A stretch of 64,000 nt of DNA, taken from NCBI RefSeq assembly GCF_001625215.2, contig NC_030387.2:37843606-37907605 (forward strand), written 5' to 3'. This DNA comes from Daucus carota subsp. sativus (taxonomy: Eukaryota; Streptophyta; Magnoliopsida; Apiales; Apiaceae). The notes under the pieces were generated by a model. The model was not told the origin of the DNA and did not search any database. It worked only from the letters and a program-made list of their open reading frames with translations. Within the stretch, counting starts at the first letter, position 1, and each line of letters begins with the position of its first letter. The position numbers and the translations under genes are program-made. Shown piece after piece: positions 37,064 through 48,276 of the stretch.

Positions 37064-40000
37064 ATGCCACTCGTCAAGGCCCGTGTTAAGCGATCATCGG
37101 GAACTTCTTGTGCTTCAACCACCACCAAGGTTGTGTTCATAGCTTTATGTGTTTGCGCGGTATACGTGATAGTACCAAGGCACCTGTCCTCGGACACCAA
37201 AACTACTCAAAATGTTGTCACCAAAAATAGCTTGCGGATTAATCCAAATCAAGAAGCTACTAGTTTACGTGACAAACCTGGTGATCCTAAGGAGGTCGTG
37301 AGAAACAATGAGGATGATATTGGTAAAGAAGCAGCAGATGTTAGCAATGATGACCGGAAGGAAGATGTATTGGATCAGAGTTCTGACAAACAGGATCGTT
37401 TGTCTGATCAAGAAGAAAATCTTATGACCACTGCTGCTGACGATACTGAGCGATTAGATACTAAAGATCAGCTGACTGAAGAGAATTTGAACCAGTTGTC
37501 TGCTCAAGGAGCGGAGGTAGATAACTCTGATCAAAAGGAGGACACTTCAAATGAAAATTCTGACAAGAAGGAACAGATGACCGAGCACTTAAAAAACCAG
37601 GTGACTACTGCAGCTGCAGAGATAGATAAGAAAGATCAGCTGACTGAAGAAAATGTAAAACAAGCAGATTCAGCTGTGGAAGATAATGTGGAGCGACTGC
37701 CAGGGAAGGTTTTCGAAGAAGAGCCGCAGAAAATTAATGAACAGGAGGCTTCCATGACTCTTAACCAGGGAACTAATCAGGAAATTGCAACAAACACGGA
37801 TAACAAGAGTAAATTCATCCAGAAATCTTTTGAAACTACGTCAGATCGTAATGAACAAACTAAAGATGAACCAAGCAATTCCAAGAATGATGAAAGCAAG
37901 GATAGTGGAAATAATCAAAACACTTTGGAAGATGATGATCGCCAAGTAAAGCAAGATGGTGAGGTTAAGGAAACAGTATCTGAGAACCGTGAAAATCCAG
38001 AAGGCACCAATATTGAGATATCAGAAGAAGAAAATGAACAGCGAATGGAACAACATCAGCGGCAGGAAGAACAACAAAAAGATAGAAATCAAAAGGAGGA
38101 TAAAGACTCGCAAAATGATGGGAACACCGCTGTTACTGAAGGGGTAACAATCAAGGATAAATTGAAAAATGACGAGGCAAATACTGATCCGACAGACTCA
38201 AGTGATCGACATAGCAGCAGTAAGGAAGCAGCTGAAAAAGACAATCAACTCCGTCTAACCAATGAGAATAATATGGACGATAAACAGCAAAAGTCGTCAA
38301 ATTTTCCACACGGGGAGAGCTCAGGTATACCAGAGGAATCAAAAGAGTCGATGAAAACATGGTCTACTCAAGCGGATCACTCTGATAACCACAAAGAAAG
38401 AAAAAAGGGCCCGTCAGAAGATCAAGATGCCAGCATTAACGGGTTGTCATGGACGCTTTGCAATGTGACAGCAGGTGCAGACTACATACCTTGTCTAGAC
38501 AATGAGAAAGCAATAAGCAAATTACATCGAAAGCACTTTGAGCATCGGGAAAGGCATTGTCCAGAGGAAGCTCCAACCTGCTTGGTACCTCTCCCGCAGG
38601 GATACAGAACACCTATCGAGTGGCCTATCAGCAGAGAAAAGGTATGTGTACAATCTATGTAATAATTGTGTAAGTTTCTAGAATCATTAAATTTTGCTTC
38701 AAGCATAGATATTGTTATGACTAGCAGATATGGTACCATAATGTGCCTCACACTAAGCTCGCAGAAGTGAAGGGACATCAGAATTGGGTGAAGGTATCCG
38801 GAGAAGTGCTCACCTTTCCGGGAGGTGGGACACAGTTTATACATGGGGCCCTCCACTACATTGATTTTATACAACAGGTAAATAACTACTTATTCCATGA
38901 TCACTCTCAATTGTATTTACAAACATAGTATCATCTATGGCTGCCTGCAAACAGGCTGTACCACAAATCGCATGGGGAAAACACACCAGAACAGTGTTGG
39001 ATGTTGGATGCGGGGTTGCCAGTTTCGGGGGTTACCTTTTCGACAGAGATGTTCTTGCTATCTCTTTTGCACCAAAAGATGAACACGAAGCTCAAGTTCA
39101 ATTTGCACTGGAAAGAGGCATTCCTGCAATCTCAGCCGTGATGGGCTCTCAGAGGCTGCCATTTCCAAGCAATGTCTTCGACGTTATTCACTGTGCACGT
39201 TGTAGAGTTCCCTGGCATGTAGAAGGTTAATCTCTATGTATATTTACACACTTCTGAATTTCAAAATCACACTCTCTCTTAAGTTTTAGTTAATTTCTGT
39301 GTGTAGGGGGCACTCTTCTTTTGGAACTAAACCGAATGCTAAGACCCGGGGGTTATTTTGTGTGGTCAGCAACTCCTGTGTACCAAAATCTAGAAGAAGA
39401 TGTCCAGATATGGAAAGGTATATGAAATATGTTGTTTGGCTGTGCAGATTAAAGTCTAGAATTCTCACCAATACACTATGAAAAGTGCAAAAACACATAA
39501 CCTAGCGTATCGATTTTAGCATCTCACTCTGTTAATATGGTTTATTTAGTAATTTTCGACTAATATAAGCTTTTTTGACATTATAGAAATGTCTGCCTTA
39601 ACAATATCTATGTGTTGGAAGCTTGTCACCATTAAGAAGGACAAATTAAATATGGTTGGTGCTGCCATTTATCGCAAACCAGAAACAAATGAATGCTATG
39701 AAGAAAGAAAACAAAAGCAACCTCCAATGTGCGGAGATGATGATGATCCAAATGCTGCTTGGTAGGGTTATTGTGTTGACCTATACTAAACCAATCCATC
39801 TACAAGATAATATATTCTAACTACTGAATGTTGCCAGATGTTCATTCTTTAATCTATCCATCTTCTAGGTATGTGCCATTGCAGTCGTGCATGCACCGTG
39901 TGCCAACAGATGAGGCTAAAAGAGGTTCCCAGTGGCCTCAGGAGTGGCCTCAACGTCTACAGGTATCTCCATACTGGTTAAACCGATCCCAGATGGGGAT

Positions 40001-40725
40001 CTATGGTAAACCCGCTGCAGAAGATTTTGTAGCAGATTATGAACACTGGCAAAGTATGGTGAGCAAGACGTACCTAAGTGGATTGGGTATCAGCTGGTCT
40101 AATGTGAGAAACATCATGGACATGAGAGCAGTTTATGGAGGGTAGATATAAATTCCATCCAATATACTATCACAAGTCTTTTTCTTAAACTAACTGGTTG
40201 AATGACACAGTAAACCAACTACATGTAGGTTTGCAGCGGCACTGAGGGACCTGAAAGTATGGGTTCTAAACGTAGTCAACACAGATTCCCCAGATACACT
40301 TCCCATAATATACGAGAGGGGTCTCTTCGGGATATATCATGACTGGTGTGAATCCTTCAGCACATATCCTAGAAGCTATGATCTTCTACATGCCGATCAT
40401 CTCTTTTCCAGATTAAAAAAGAGGTAGTAATATTGGATATATATAACTTTTACTTTACTGATTCTTGATGACAAGGCACGCATGCTTATACTACTTTGGC
40501 ATTTTCAGGTGCGGGCTTGCACCCGTGATGGCAGAAGTCGATAGAATAGCTAGGCCTGGAGGTAAATTGATTGTTCGTGACAAGTCCAGTGTTGTTAGGG
40601 AAGTAGAAAACTTGCTAAAATCTTTACACTGGGAGATTCACCTAACATTTTCTAAAAACAAACAAGGCATACTCAGCGCTCAGAAGTCTGATTGGCGGCC
40701 AGATATATATGCAGCAGCTTCCTGA
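37064..40725 (+). CDS. PMT26-like: PMT24/25/26-like methyltransferase (DUF248, Golgi type II membrane protein)
   Basis: Putative S-adenosylmethionine-dependent methyltransferase of the plant QUA2/PMT family, type II Golgi proteins tied to pectin methyl-esterification. Eight exons: 37064-38641, 38728-38877, 38955-39225, 39307-39417, 39587-39761, 39869-40141, 40229-40423, 40509-40725, giving 989 residues. The N-terminal anchor is at about 22-40. A charged, Glu/Asp/Gln/Asn/Lys-rich stem fills about 43-457, all in exon 1. The catalytic part begins [20 protein letters not shown] motif I is [13 protein letters not shown] (590-602). Further family blocks are [40 protein letters not shown] and [17 protein letters not shown]. 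The stem is clearly longer than I recall for Arabidopsis PMT24-26 (about 770-820 residues in total). Donor substrate and acceptor are inferred from family only. Confidence 0.93.
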
Positions 40726-42426
40726 TGAAATCTTAAAAGACTTTGTAAAGTAAATTTGGATACTCTTATTTACTAAACAGGAATTCTTTCTCATGCATGT
40801 TAATACAATCAAGCAAATCAATGTTGATTGAGTTAAGTCATAAGTGTCTAATTGTTATCCACCAGGACACAGGATCGAACCCTCTCTTTAGTAGGTCAAC
40901 TGTCTACCTTTCTATCCACTAGGCTATGTGTTCGAACATTGGAATCACTCTCTCTATAAAAAAAATTAAGGGTAGGGCTGGGCCGGCTGGCTACATCAGG
41001 ACCTCTTCCCAAATCCAAACCCTGCCAATGCAGAAGCCTTGTTGGCATAACCTATTACAAAATTTGAGGCAAGTAGCAACAGGATGGCAGGTCCTTTGAT
41101 CTAATTTAAAACCTTTGCAACTATTTATCATTATTACACAAGGTTCTCAGGTGTGTTGCATGTTAACTACCAGATACTTTAGAAACAAACTCTTAATGTA
41201 AAAGACAGGCCTCTGGAAGAGGAGGATCAGTTTAATGACTTTAATCCCTGTCTAAAAAACTTAAAGAGAACCATAAGGTAAAAAGAAAACTTTACGAGCT
41301 TAACCAGGCAAAAAATTTTAAAGTAACAAAAGAATTTCAAGCACTAAGGGGATAAAATTGCATTATTGTGACAAACTATAATATATGTACTACTAAGTAC
41401 TAAACCCTTACGCTTTATAGGATAGACATATATTGTTCAAGATTTCTACCTCCAAACAGGCATATAGCCAAGGATAGTAGATAAACTTACTATCTGCCTA
41501 TTTCTTTCCTAAACAAAATCAACCCAAGAAAGGCATGCAAAACTGTGAATTCGTAAGTAGTTTGTTGATGAGGGGTTCACAGTACCTTTGATGAATTTTG
41601 AAAATTATGTAAATAAACAAAAATTGTGATCCCACCTTCCCACCCAATTGTTATGATTTCAGTTGGTCACGGAGATGAAAAGAAGTGAAAAATATGTGAT
41701 AAAGTGAGACATACTAAAATTAGTAAAAGAAAAAGTTACTTAAGGAAATGTTACGGATGGGCATCTTCGAAAGAAAACTGTTAAGAAATGGCTGAGACTG
41801 AGGACGTAACAAACGTCTAAATAGATAACATGACAATTACGCCCAAAACTGATACATCCATTTCTAGTAAACCACGTGCCGTGGTGCTGCCTGACATAAT
41901 GATAAAACTATTATTTACAAAGCCACTTATAATAGTATTAAGCCTCACCATTCATATTGACAAACAACCAAAGTTGACTCCAGTTTAGAGATTTTTGTCG
42001 TATTAAATCATTAAAGGCGGGTAAAGTCAGTCTCGGAGATGCTATATAACTACAGCCAATCGGGCACGAGATTCTTGCAAAAGCCTAAGGGGTTAGGTCG
42101 TTTGGTAATGTGGGAACACTTTGCCATGACATGGTCAGATTCCTTTTTATGCATGAAATGGTGAGATATATTATCATTACTTAAGTGTCATATTAACATG
42201 TTCTGGATCTGATGTAATTCATATCCATTAAAGGGAACTGAATCATTAATGGCAGAGATCATATTATATCAACATGTCCTTACAGATATATATAGCTTCA
42301 TGAAGCTTCAACTGTTAATACTATCATTTAAATACCAGTCATCACGGCAAAACCAAGGAAAAAATTGTAAAATCACCTTCAAGCTGTTATGTAATTGTCA
42401 ATGCATTTAACTTTTACTTCTTCCCT
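40726..42426. other. Spacer between convergent PMT-like and glutaredoxin genes
   Basis: Both 3' ends face this stretch. It holds a SINE-like sequence (40830-40945) and otherwise AT-rich spacer with nothing recognisable. Confidence 0.6.
40830..40945 (-). repeat. tRNA-derived SINE-like sequence
   Basis: On the minus strand TAGCCTAGTGG (40926-40916) matches the Pol III A box. GGTTCGATCCT (40881-40871) matches the B box, with about 34 bases between them. The arrangement is that of a tRNA-related SINE head; the sequence does not fold as an intact tRNA. The outer limits are approximate. Confidence 0.55.
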
Positions 42427-44158
42427 TTAAACTTTGCTAAGATGCTTCTGCAACTCACCATTTTCAACGGCATTCTGAAGATCTGAATAACACAAGCAAC
42501 ATTCAGAATTTCATTAAAATAATGTAATGTAATGGTAGGATACCTTACAAAAAAAATATGTATGCATATGCAATATAAGTATAGTGTCGAGAGCTAACCA
42601 TCAGAACCGCCAATATGCTTCCCATTTACAAATATTTGAGGGACAGTGCGGCGACCGACCAGATCTAGAAGGACATCTTGAATTTGATTTCCATCTTCTC
42701 GATGATCAAGCTCCACAACAAAAGGCTGCTCATTTAGTTCACTGAATATACGCTTTGTACGAAGACAATACCTGATTCAGGATAGATAAAGTAGGCACTT
42801 ATTTACAAATAACACATGCACATTAAGAGAGAGGGAGGGAGGGAGGGAGGGAGGGACAGGGATAAAATTAAATACTCCCTCCATCCCTTTTCAGTTGTCA
42901 CATTTGCAAAGAAAAATTGTCCCTAAATAGTTGTCTCATTCTTGTTCCAATGCATAATTATACATATTTTTCCATATTTACCCCCTGATTGTTAGTTCCA
43001 ATGTTTGACTTTATCACCAATATATACACTTATGACTTAGTATTTAATACAATAAATAAGGGCATACATGGAAACAACTTACAACGTTTAATTTTTCTTA
43101 ATATATGTGTTTTTTGTAAATGTGACAACTAAAAAGGGACGGAGGGAGTAATATGTAAGTTCTTATATTTCTTAGCTCATTTTTGTTGCTGGAAAAAATA
43201 TAAGTTAACAGACATTGCAATAACCAATAGTTTTGTGGCGTATATACTCTAAAATTTATTAAAGTTAAAACCAGTGTGAGCACTTAGCAGTATATTTGTA
43301 TGCTCTTACTAAAAAGAGGTCGAGGGGAGTCATTTTTGGCAAGTGACTCTATTTTAACCTGAGAGACGTAAATTGTAAGGTAGCGGGTCAAGATGCGGAA
43401 GTTAAGGATGCAAAGTTCATTTTCAAAAATAAATGCAGAAGATAAGAGGCGAGCTTTTTCAAAGCTATACTTGAGCTGTTCCTGCTCACAAGCCTTAATA
43501 AAGCTCTGTTATGTATTAGATATTTAAATTAGCACTTGTGCTCAGCTCATACGCTTTGCAATAGACAAGTATATTCGTAACCCCATTTGCACTATGTGAT
43601 TGGTTGTACTAAGCTATGATATGTCCAGGACAGAGGTATGGTAAATTTATTAATTGTATTGAACCTGTTCCGATGGAAGTGTTTTAGTTTATACATAATT
43701 ACAATAGCGCATGGAAAAGCACAAAACAATAAGATAATTCAGCATTGTGTATTTCATGGAGACGTACAATACAAATTGGAGTGTAAAAAGCTTAAGGATC
43801 GAGTGCAACAACTTGCTCAGAAAGACACATTAGTAATGAATAATTAGCAGCACGATCCTATTACAATTTTTAAAATCAACTTGGAGAGAGAGAGAGAGAG
43901 AGATTAGTAAATAATTAGCAGAACAATTATATTAAATAATCGACTGAGAGAAAGAGCGAGAGAGAGAGAGAGAGAGACTAACGGGCAATACGATTTAGAG
44001 AAGACGGTAATCTTGTTGGAGTAGATAGAGTTTTGAACAAAAGCCGAAACAGAATTAGCAGCCAGGGCCACTTTTGGGGCGTTTCCCAGCACCAAAACCA
44101 TCGCCAAGCCTATACTAGCTAAATTCAGCTTCATCAACGCATTTTTTCTCGACATCAT
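42427..44158 (-). CDS. GRXC3-like: Glutaredoxin, CPYC class (GRXC3/C4-like)
   Basis: Small glutathione-dependent thiol oxidoreductase. Three exons on the minus strand, 44158-43983, 42771-42599 and 42482-42427, give 134 residues, the usual size of GRXC3/C4. A hydrophobic N-terminal segment ([13 protein letters not shown], then a cleavage-like ALAANS) suggests entry to the secretory pathway. The active site CPYC is at residues 58-61 in SKSYCPYC, and the intron falls inside the proline codon of this motif. Glutathione-binding [14 protein letters not shown] and the C-terminal [15 protein letters not shown] are intact. The frame stays open upstream to an ATG at 44377, which would add 73 residues; I chose the inner double Met because it gives family length and a signal-like N-terminus. 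Intron 1 begins with CT repeats and contains a Stowaway MITE. Confidence 0.92.
42826..42857. repeat. Short GGGA microsatellite in glutaredoxin intron 1
   Basis: A run of GAGAGAGGGAGGGAGGGAGG type beside the Stowaway MITE that starts at 42875. It lies just inside the 3' side of intron 1. Confidence 0.75.
42875..43148. mobile_element. Stowaway-type MITE (copy D)
   Basis: The left end CTCCCTCCATCCCTTTTCAG continues into TTGTCACATTT. The right end is its inverse (AAATGTGACAACT, then AAAAAGGGACGGAGGGAG). TA flanks both sides (42873-42874 and 43149-43150). Inverted repeats of about 30 bases. It sits inside intron 1 of the glutaredoxin gene and is not closely related to copies A and B. Confidence 0.85.
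43883..43978 (-). repeat. CT repeats at the start of glutaredoxin intron 1
   Basis: Two GA blocks on the plus strand (43883-43902 and about 43944-43978) with an AT-rich gap between them. On the sense strand the CT run starts four bases or so after the donor GTTAGT of exon 1. Confidence 0.85.
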
Positions 44159-44557
44159 AGCCACCGCCGGTGGTTCTCCACTTGCCGTAAATTCCGATTT
44201 ACCGGCGACCGTGAAAGTCTCGCCGAGATAAGAGGTCACAACAAAAGAGGGCTGGTTGAATGTGAATGGGGTTGGTTGGCGTTTCGGTTTGGGTAATCGA
44301 TGAGGACTAGTATATTGGGCCGGGCGGTCCCTGATTTTATATATCGCTGGACAAGAAAACCCGGTCAAAACAAACATTTTCTAAGGGCAAGTAAAGTTCG
44401 ATTGGAGGGATGAATACGTTGCTGATTTTACCCCAGCCTCCCCAAAGTCCTGCACCTCTACTGTTGTCCTCACTACCCGGGTCCCAAGTCCCAACAATAT
44501 TGTTTCGCAACATTTATTACTGAAATTTTTCCCAACCATCTCCAAACTGGTTGTGAC

Positions 44558-44759
44558 GGGCAATGCTAGAGACCCCAAATTTTTTCCCCAAAATTTGTTA
44601 CCAAATGATGTGGCTAACAAGTAGTGAAATTTGATTGGGTGATTGATGAATTTGCAGGGGATGCCTCATTATTATGGGAATGAATGCAATCAATGAGATT
44701 TTGCCACGTCATTTGGGAAAAAATTTTGGGATAAATATTTGGGGTCCCTAGCATTTTCC
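44558..44759. mobile_element. Mutator-type MITE near the glutaredoxin promoter
   Basis: The left end GGGCAATGCTAGAGACCCCA and the inverse of the right end (GGAAAATGCTAGGGACCCCA) are matching inverted repeats that extend about 60 bases, through CCAAATGAnGTGGC. GGTTGTGAC on the left (44549-44557) and GGTTCGTGAC on the right (44760-44769) look like a 9-bp target duplication with one later change, which fits Mutator-type elements. Confidence 0.75.
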
Positions 44760-45601
44760 GGTTCGTGACTACAGTTATTTACTAAATTTTAAAAATATTA
44801 TGTTATTATTTTTTAAATTACTGTAAATAGAATAAATTATTTTATTATGATTTTTTTAAAATGATTATTTTATTATGATAATATATGATATAGAATTTTA
44901 TTTGTAGAGATTAGTCAAATACAATCAAAAGAGATTGATTATAGTTCGTAACATTAGAGACTTGGAATGATGAGAATTATACATATATTATTTGTAAAAA
45001 ATAATTTTAACAAACTTAAAAATATAACTGACTAATGTAATTAATATTATCGAAGTACAATATTTTACAGTTACGAGTTCAACTAATTTTACACAATATT
45101 TAACCGGTCTAATATAGCCAATCTAGTACCGGAAGGTCAAGGGAGTTGGTGACCTGATAATCGAAACTCGAACGACGATGTAACTATAATGGTTTTAAGG
45201 TAACTAAATTTCTTGTCGAGTGAGTTCCGACTCGCATGAGATGCGTAACATTTTTTTAGAAAAGACTGAAGAGACTCAACGAAATAGACACGTATGTGAA
45301 GATGTGTACTACCTGCACTTAGAACTCAGACTTCCTGCGCAATTTAGGTGGAAGGCGGAGAAGACCTCCTTCTGAGCCCCGGCATCAGTGAGATACCCGT
45401 TCTAGAGAAATTAGAACTCTAACCTCGTGTTAGAATTTACAGATCAAGAGACCGTCTCTCATAGACAATTTTTATAGGACATAGGCCTCCAGAAAGGTCA
45501 CGGAGACATGCAAAAAGTTTTTCATGTTTACTGAGATTGCCTCTCAAGTGCAAAGACATAAGATATTTAACAAGATTCGACACTATCAGATTAAAACAAT
45601 A

Positions 45602-45849
45602 TTCCCTCCGTTCCACCAGGTTCTTTACATTAGGGGATGAAGGACTAGACACACATTTTAAAGTTGCCGTTAGGTGTAGTTGCATAATTTATTTTTAAAA
45701 TTTTCTTTTTTCGAATAAAAATTTAATGTTAAATTTTAATTTAAAAAAATATTTTAGATATAAATTATGCAAATATACCTAATGAGAGCCTTAAAATGTG
45801 TGTCGAGATTACGTTCTACGATTTAAAGAATCTGATGGGACGGAAGGAG
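45602..45849. mobile_element. Stowaway-type MITE (copy E)
   Basis: The left end TTCCCTCCGTTCCACCAGGT and the right end ATCTGATGGGACGGAAGGAG are inverted relatives. TA flanks both sides (45600-45601 and 45850-45851). A motif like TTAAAATGTGTGTCGAG is shared with copy C at 22111-22358. Confidence 0.8.
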
Positions 45850-46371
45850 TATATTTTATTAACAATAAATTAAAATTTTTAAAAAAACTCAAAATTAGTT
45901 CCTTCGCCAACAAACAAATTATATACGATACACTCATACTGTCATACACCATTTTCCCTCACCTCTCGGCAATAGCGTGCAATTTGCATTGTTGACCTAC
46001 GGTGGTCCTCCTCGTCACTCACGGCCTTGAATCGTACTTATTCGATAGATAGGGTAAATTTTTTAAATGTCCCCACTTTATTACCTTCCTATTTCTAGGC
46101 GGGAAAACACAATATCCTCTGCAACACGAAACTTCTCGCCTCGCTAAATAAATCCATTGTTTCAACTCAAACGCAAAACTCACCGTTTTTTAAATATATC
46201 TATCGTTTACCTTTACCATTTTACCCATTCTCCGAGAAAACAAACCAACAAATAAAGAAATAAATTAAATTAAATTTATTTAAACCCACACTACTCATTC
46301 ATTTCTCATTTTATCTACTCTCCTCTGCTCTACTATTCTATCCGCTCCTCTTTCGTTATCTTCTAAAACAG

Positions 46372-46478
46372 GTAAATAATTTCAATTTTTTTCAAATTCG
46401 TTGTTTTATATACTTACATACTCTCTGTACGTATAGTTTTTGATGTTTTCTTATGGTGTGTTTTGCTGGATGTTACAG
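46372..46478 (+). other. Likely 5' UTR intron of the GATA gene
   Basis: AAACAG then GTAAATAA gives a donor and TGTTACAG gives an acceptor two bases before the start codon at 46481. The 107-base intron is T-rich, as plant introns are. No ATG in a better context lies upstream. Confidence 0.6.
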
Positions 46479-46480
46479 GA

Positions 46481-47388
46481 ATGGAGTCGGTCAACGCGGC
46501 TTTGAAGAACAGTTTGACTTCGCCGGAGATAGGGTTTTGGGATGACGTGTGTTTGTCGCCGGTTGTTAAGAACGGTGTCGTTTCGGAAGATGATTACGTC
46601 TTCGTCGACGACCTTCTGGACTTCTCCAAAGCGGAGCAGATTGAAAATGAGCATGTGAATGACGATAAAGTTCAGAACGACGGCGTTTTGGTTTCGGATG
46701 TTAAGCGCGAAATTTTCGAGGCTCCTCCGGTGCCGGTGCAGGAGAACGAGCTCTCTGTTCCGGTAAACTTTCGGCTTTATCGTTCATTTCTGCTTCGAAT
46801 TGCGTGCTTTTCGTAATTAGGGTTTTGTGTTGTGAAATTGTTGATGTGTATATATGTGTGTATGTATAGGTGGATGAATTGGCGGAGTTGGAATGGCTTT
46901 CAAATTTCGTTGACGATTCTACCCCTGGATACTCTCTGACTCTCCCGCCGCCTCAAAAGCCGCCGGTCAAACTCGCCGGTCCACGAAAAACCGGCGTCCG
47001 AGTAAGGCCACTCAGTTACTCGACCACGTCATCATCATCTTCCTCTCGTACTTTCGTTATGTGCGGTGATGTCACGCACTCAGCGGAGTCGTTGATGAAG
47101 CCGCCGCTGAAGAAGCCGAAGACGCAGCACGGAGAGCGGCGGTGCAGTCATTGTCTAGTGCAGAAGACGCCGCAGTGGAGAACCGGACCGCTCGGTGCGA
47201 AGACGCTGTGTAATGCGTGTGGAGTGCGGTTCAAGTCGGGCCGGCTTTTGCCGGAGTATAGACCGGCTGTTAGCCCGACGTTTTCGAGCGAAAAACACTC
47301 GAATAGTCACCGGAAAGTGATGGAGATGAGGCGGAAGAAAGAGGGGGACGGTGTCGGTGGGTTTGGAAAGGCGGTTGAAACATTTTGA
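46481..47388 (+). CDS. GATA: GATA zinc-finger transcription factor, class A
   Basis: DNA-binding regulator of plant GATA subfamily I/A, which binds GATA-core motifs in light-responsive and developmental promoters. Two exons, 46481-46762 and 46870-47388, give 266 residues, a typical length. The single C-X2-C-X18-C-X2-C finger has Cys186, Cys189, Cys208 and Cys211 (CSHC ... CNAC), with the class-typical [17 protein letters not shown] and the basic tail [14 protein letters not shown]. The N-terminal half is acidic ([14 protein letters not shown]), and the motif [12 protein letters not shown] is characteristic of the subfamily. A basic KPPLKKPK run before the finger could be a nuclear signal. The coding region is more GC-rich than its surroundings. 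A 5' UTR intron ends just before the start codon. Confidence 0.95.
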
Positions 47389-47399
47389 ATTAGTTGGAT

Positions 47400-48276
47400 T
47401 AGGGTTTTAATTTTTAATTAGTCATGTTAGTTTAGGGATTAGAATGTTGAGGGGATTTGGTTAGGGTGAAGTTGACTGATTAAGTTGAATTAGTTTGAAA
47501 TGCGGTGCTTAATTAGGAATATCTTTAGTTTGATTTAAGTTCGTTTGTAAGCATGGATTTGATTAGTGATAGAGTTCAGTGATTAAGGTTCTTAACTAGA
47601 GATAATCTGTACTCCTACTTTGCCCCTTTGCCCCTGGTTGTGTCTTGTGATGCTGATGACTGGTGATCGTAGCACCAGGGTTGAGTAATCATCATGTTAG
47701 CATTTTCTACTTCTTATAAATGTTTTCGACTTTTTACATAAATGTATAACATGAACTCAGAGTTTTAAACTATAGTAGCTAATGTTTAAGTGAAGGCCGG
47801 ACATCGAAAATTATTATTTTGATGTGTCCCTTTTCACTCTTTGCATATATTTGAATAGAAGAGAGTTTTAAAGAAAAAATAAATTTAAAGACAGGTAAGA
47901 AAGCAACTTTAGTAATAATAACAAGTTAGTTTGACCAAATGGGTTTTGGCCTCTGCATTGCTTAACCCTTGTTATGCGCGGCTTTGTGATGCTCCTTAAC
48001 GTGAAGTTTGAATCTGAAATATTCTCGTGTTGAAAGTAAAACTTAACTCAATGCGACATACTAGTAGTGGCTTTTAACGAATGGTTAACATAATAATGTA
48101 TTAATTCTTGAATATTAAATTTTGCTATTTATACGTTGAATGTAATGTCACGGGATTATTGATGCAAGTCTGCCGGAAGAGAGATCAGAACTTAAAATAT
48201 CTGAAGAAATATACCAAAAATGCAAAAATCATCGTTTCAGTCGAGGTCCCTTATTCAAATTTAAGACTAAATGATG
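47400..48276. other. GATA 3' region and spacer
   Basis: T-rich sequence directly after the stop codon is likely the GATA 3' UTR. The remainder up to the Mutator-like element at 48277 has no recognisable feature; an open frame at 48108-48380 runs into the transposon end and is not credible. Confidence 0.55.

Larger units (their letters stand above)
44380..46320. other. Spacer between divergent glutaredoxin and GATA genes
   Basis: The two genes point away from each other, so this holds both promoters. It contains a Mutator-type MITE (44558-44759) and a Stowaway MITE (45602-45849). The rest is AT-rich with no recognisable gene. The open frame at 44381-44620 overlaps the MITE and is not credible. 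Confidence 0.6.
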
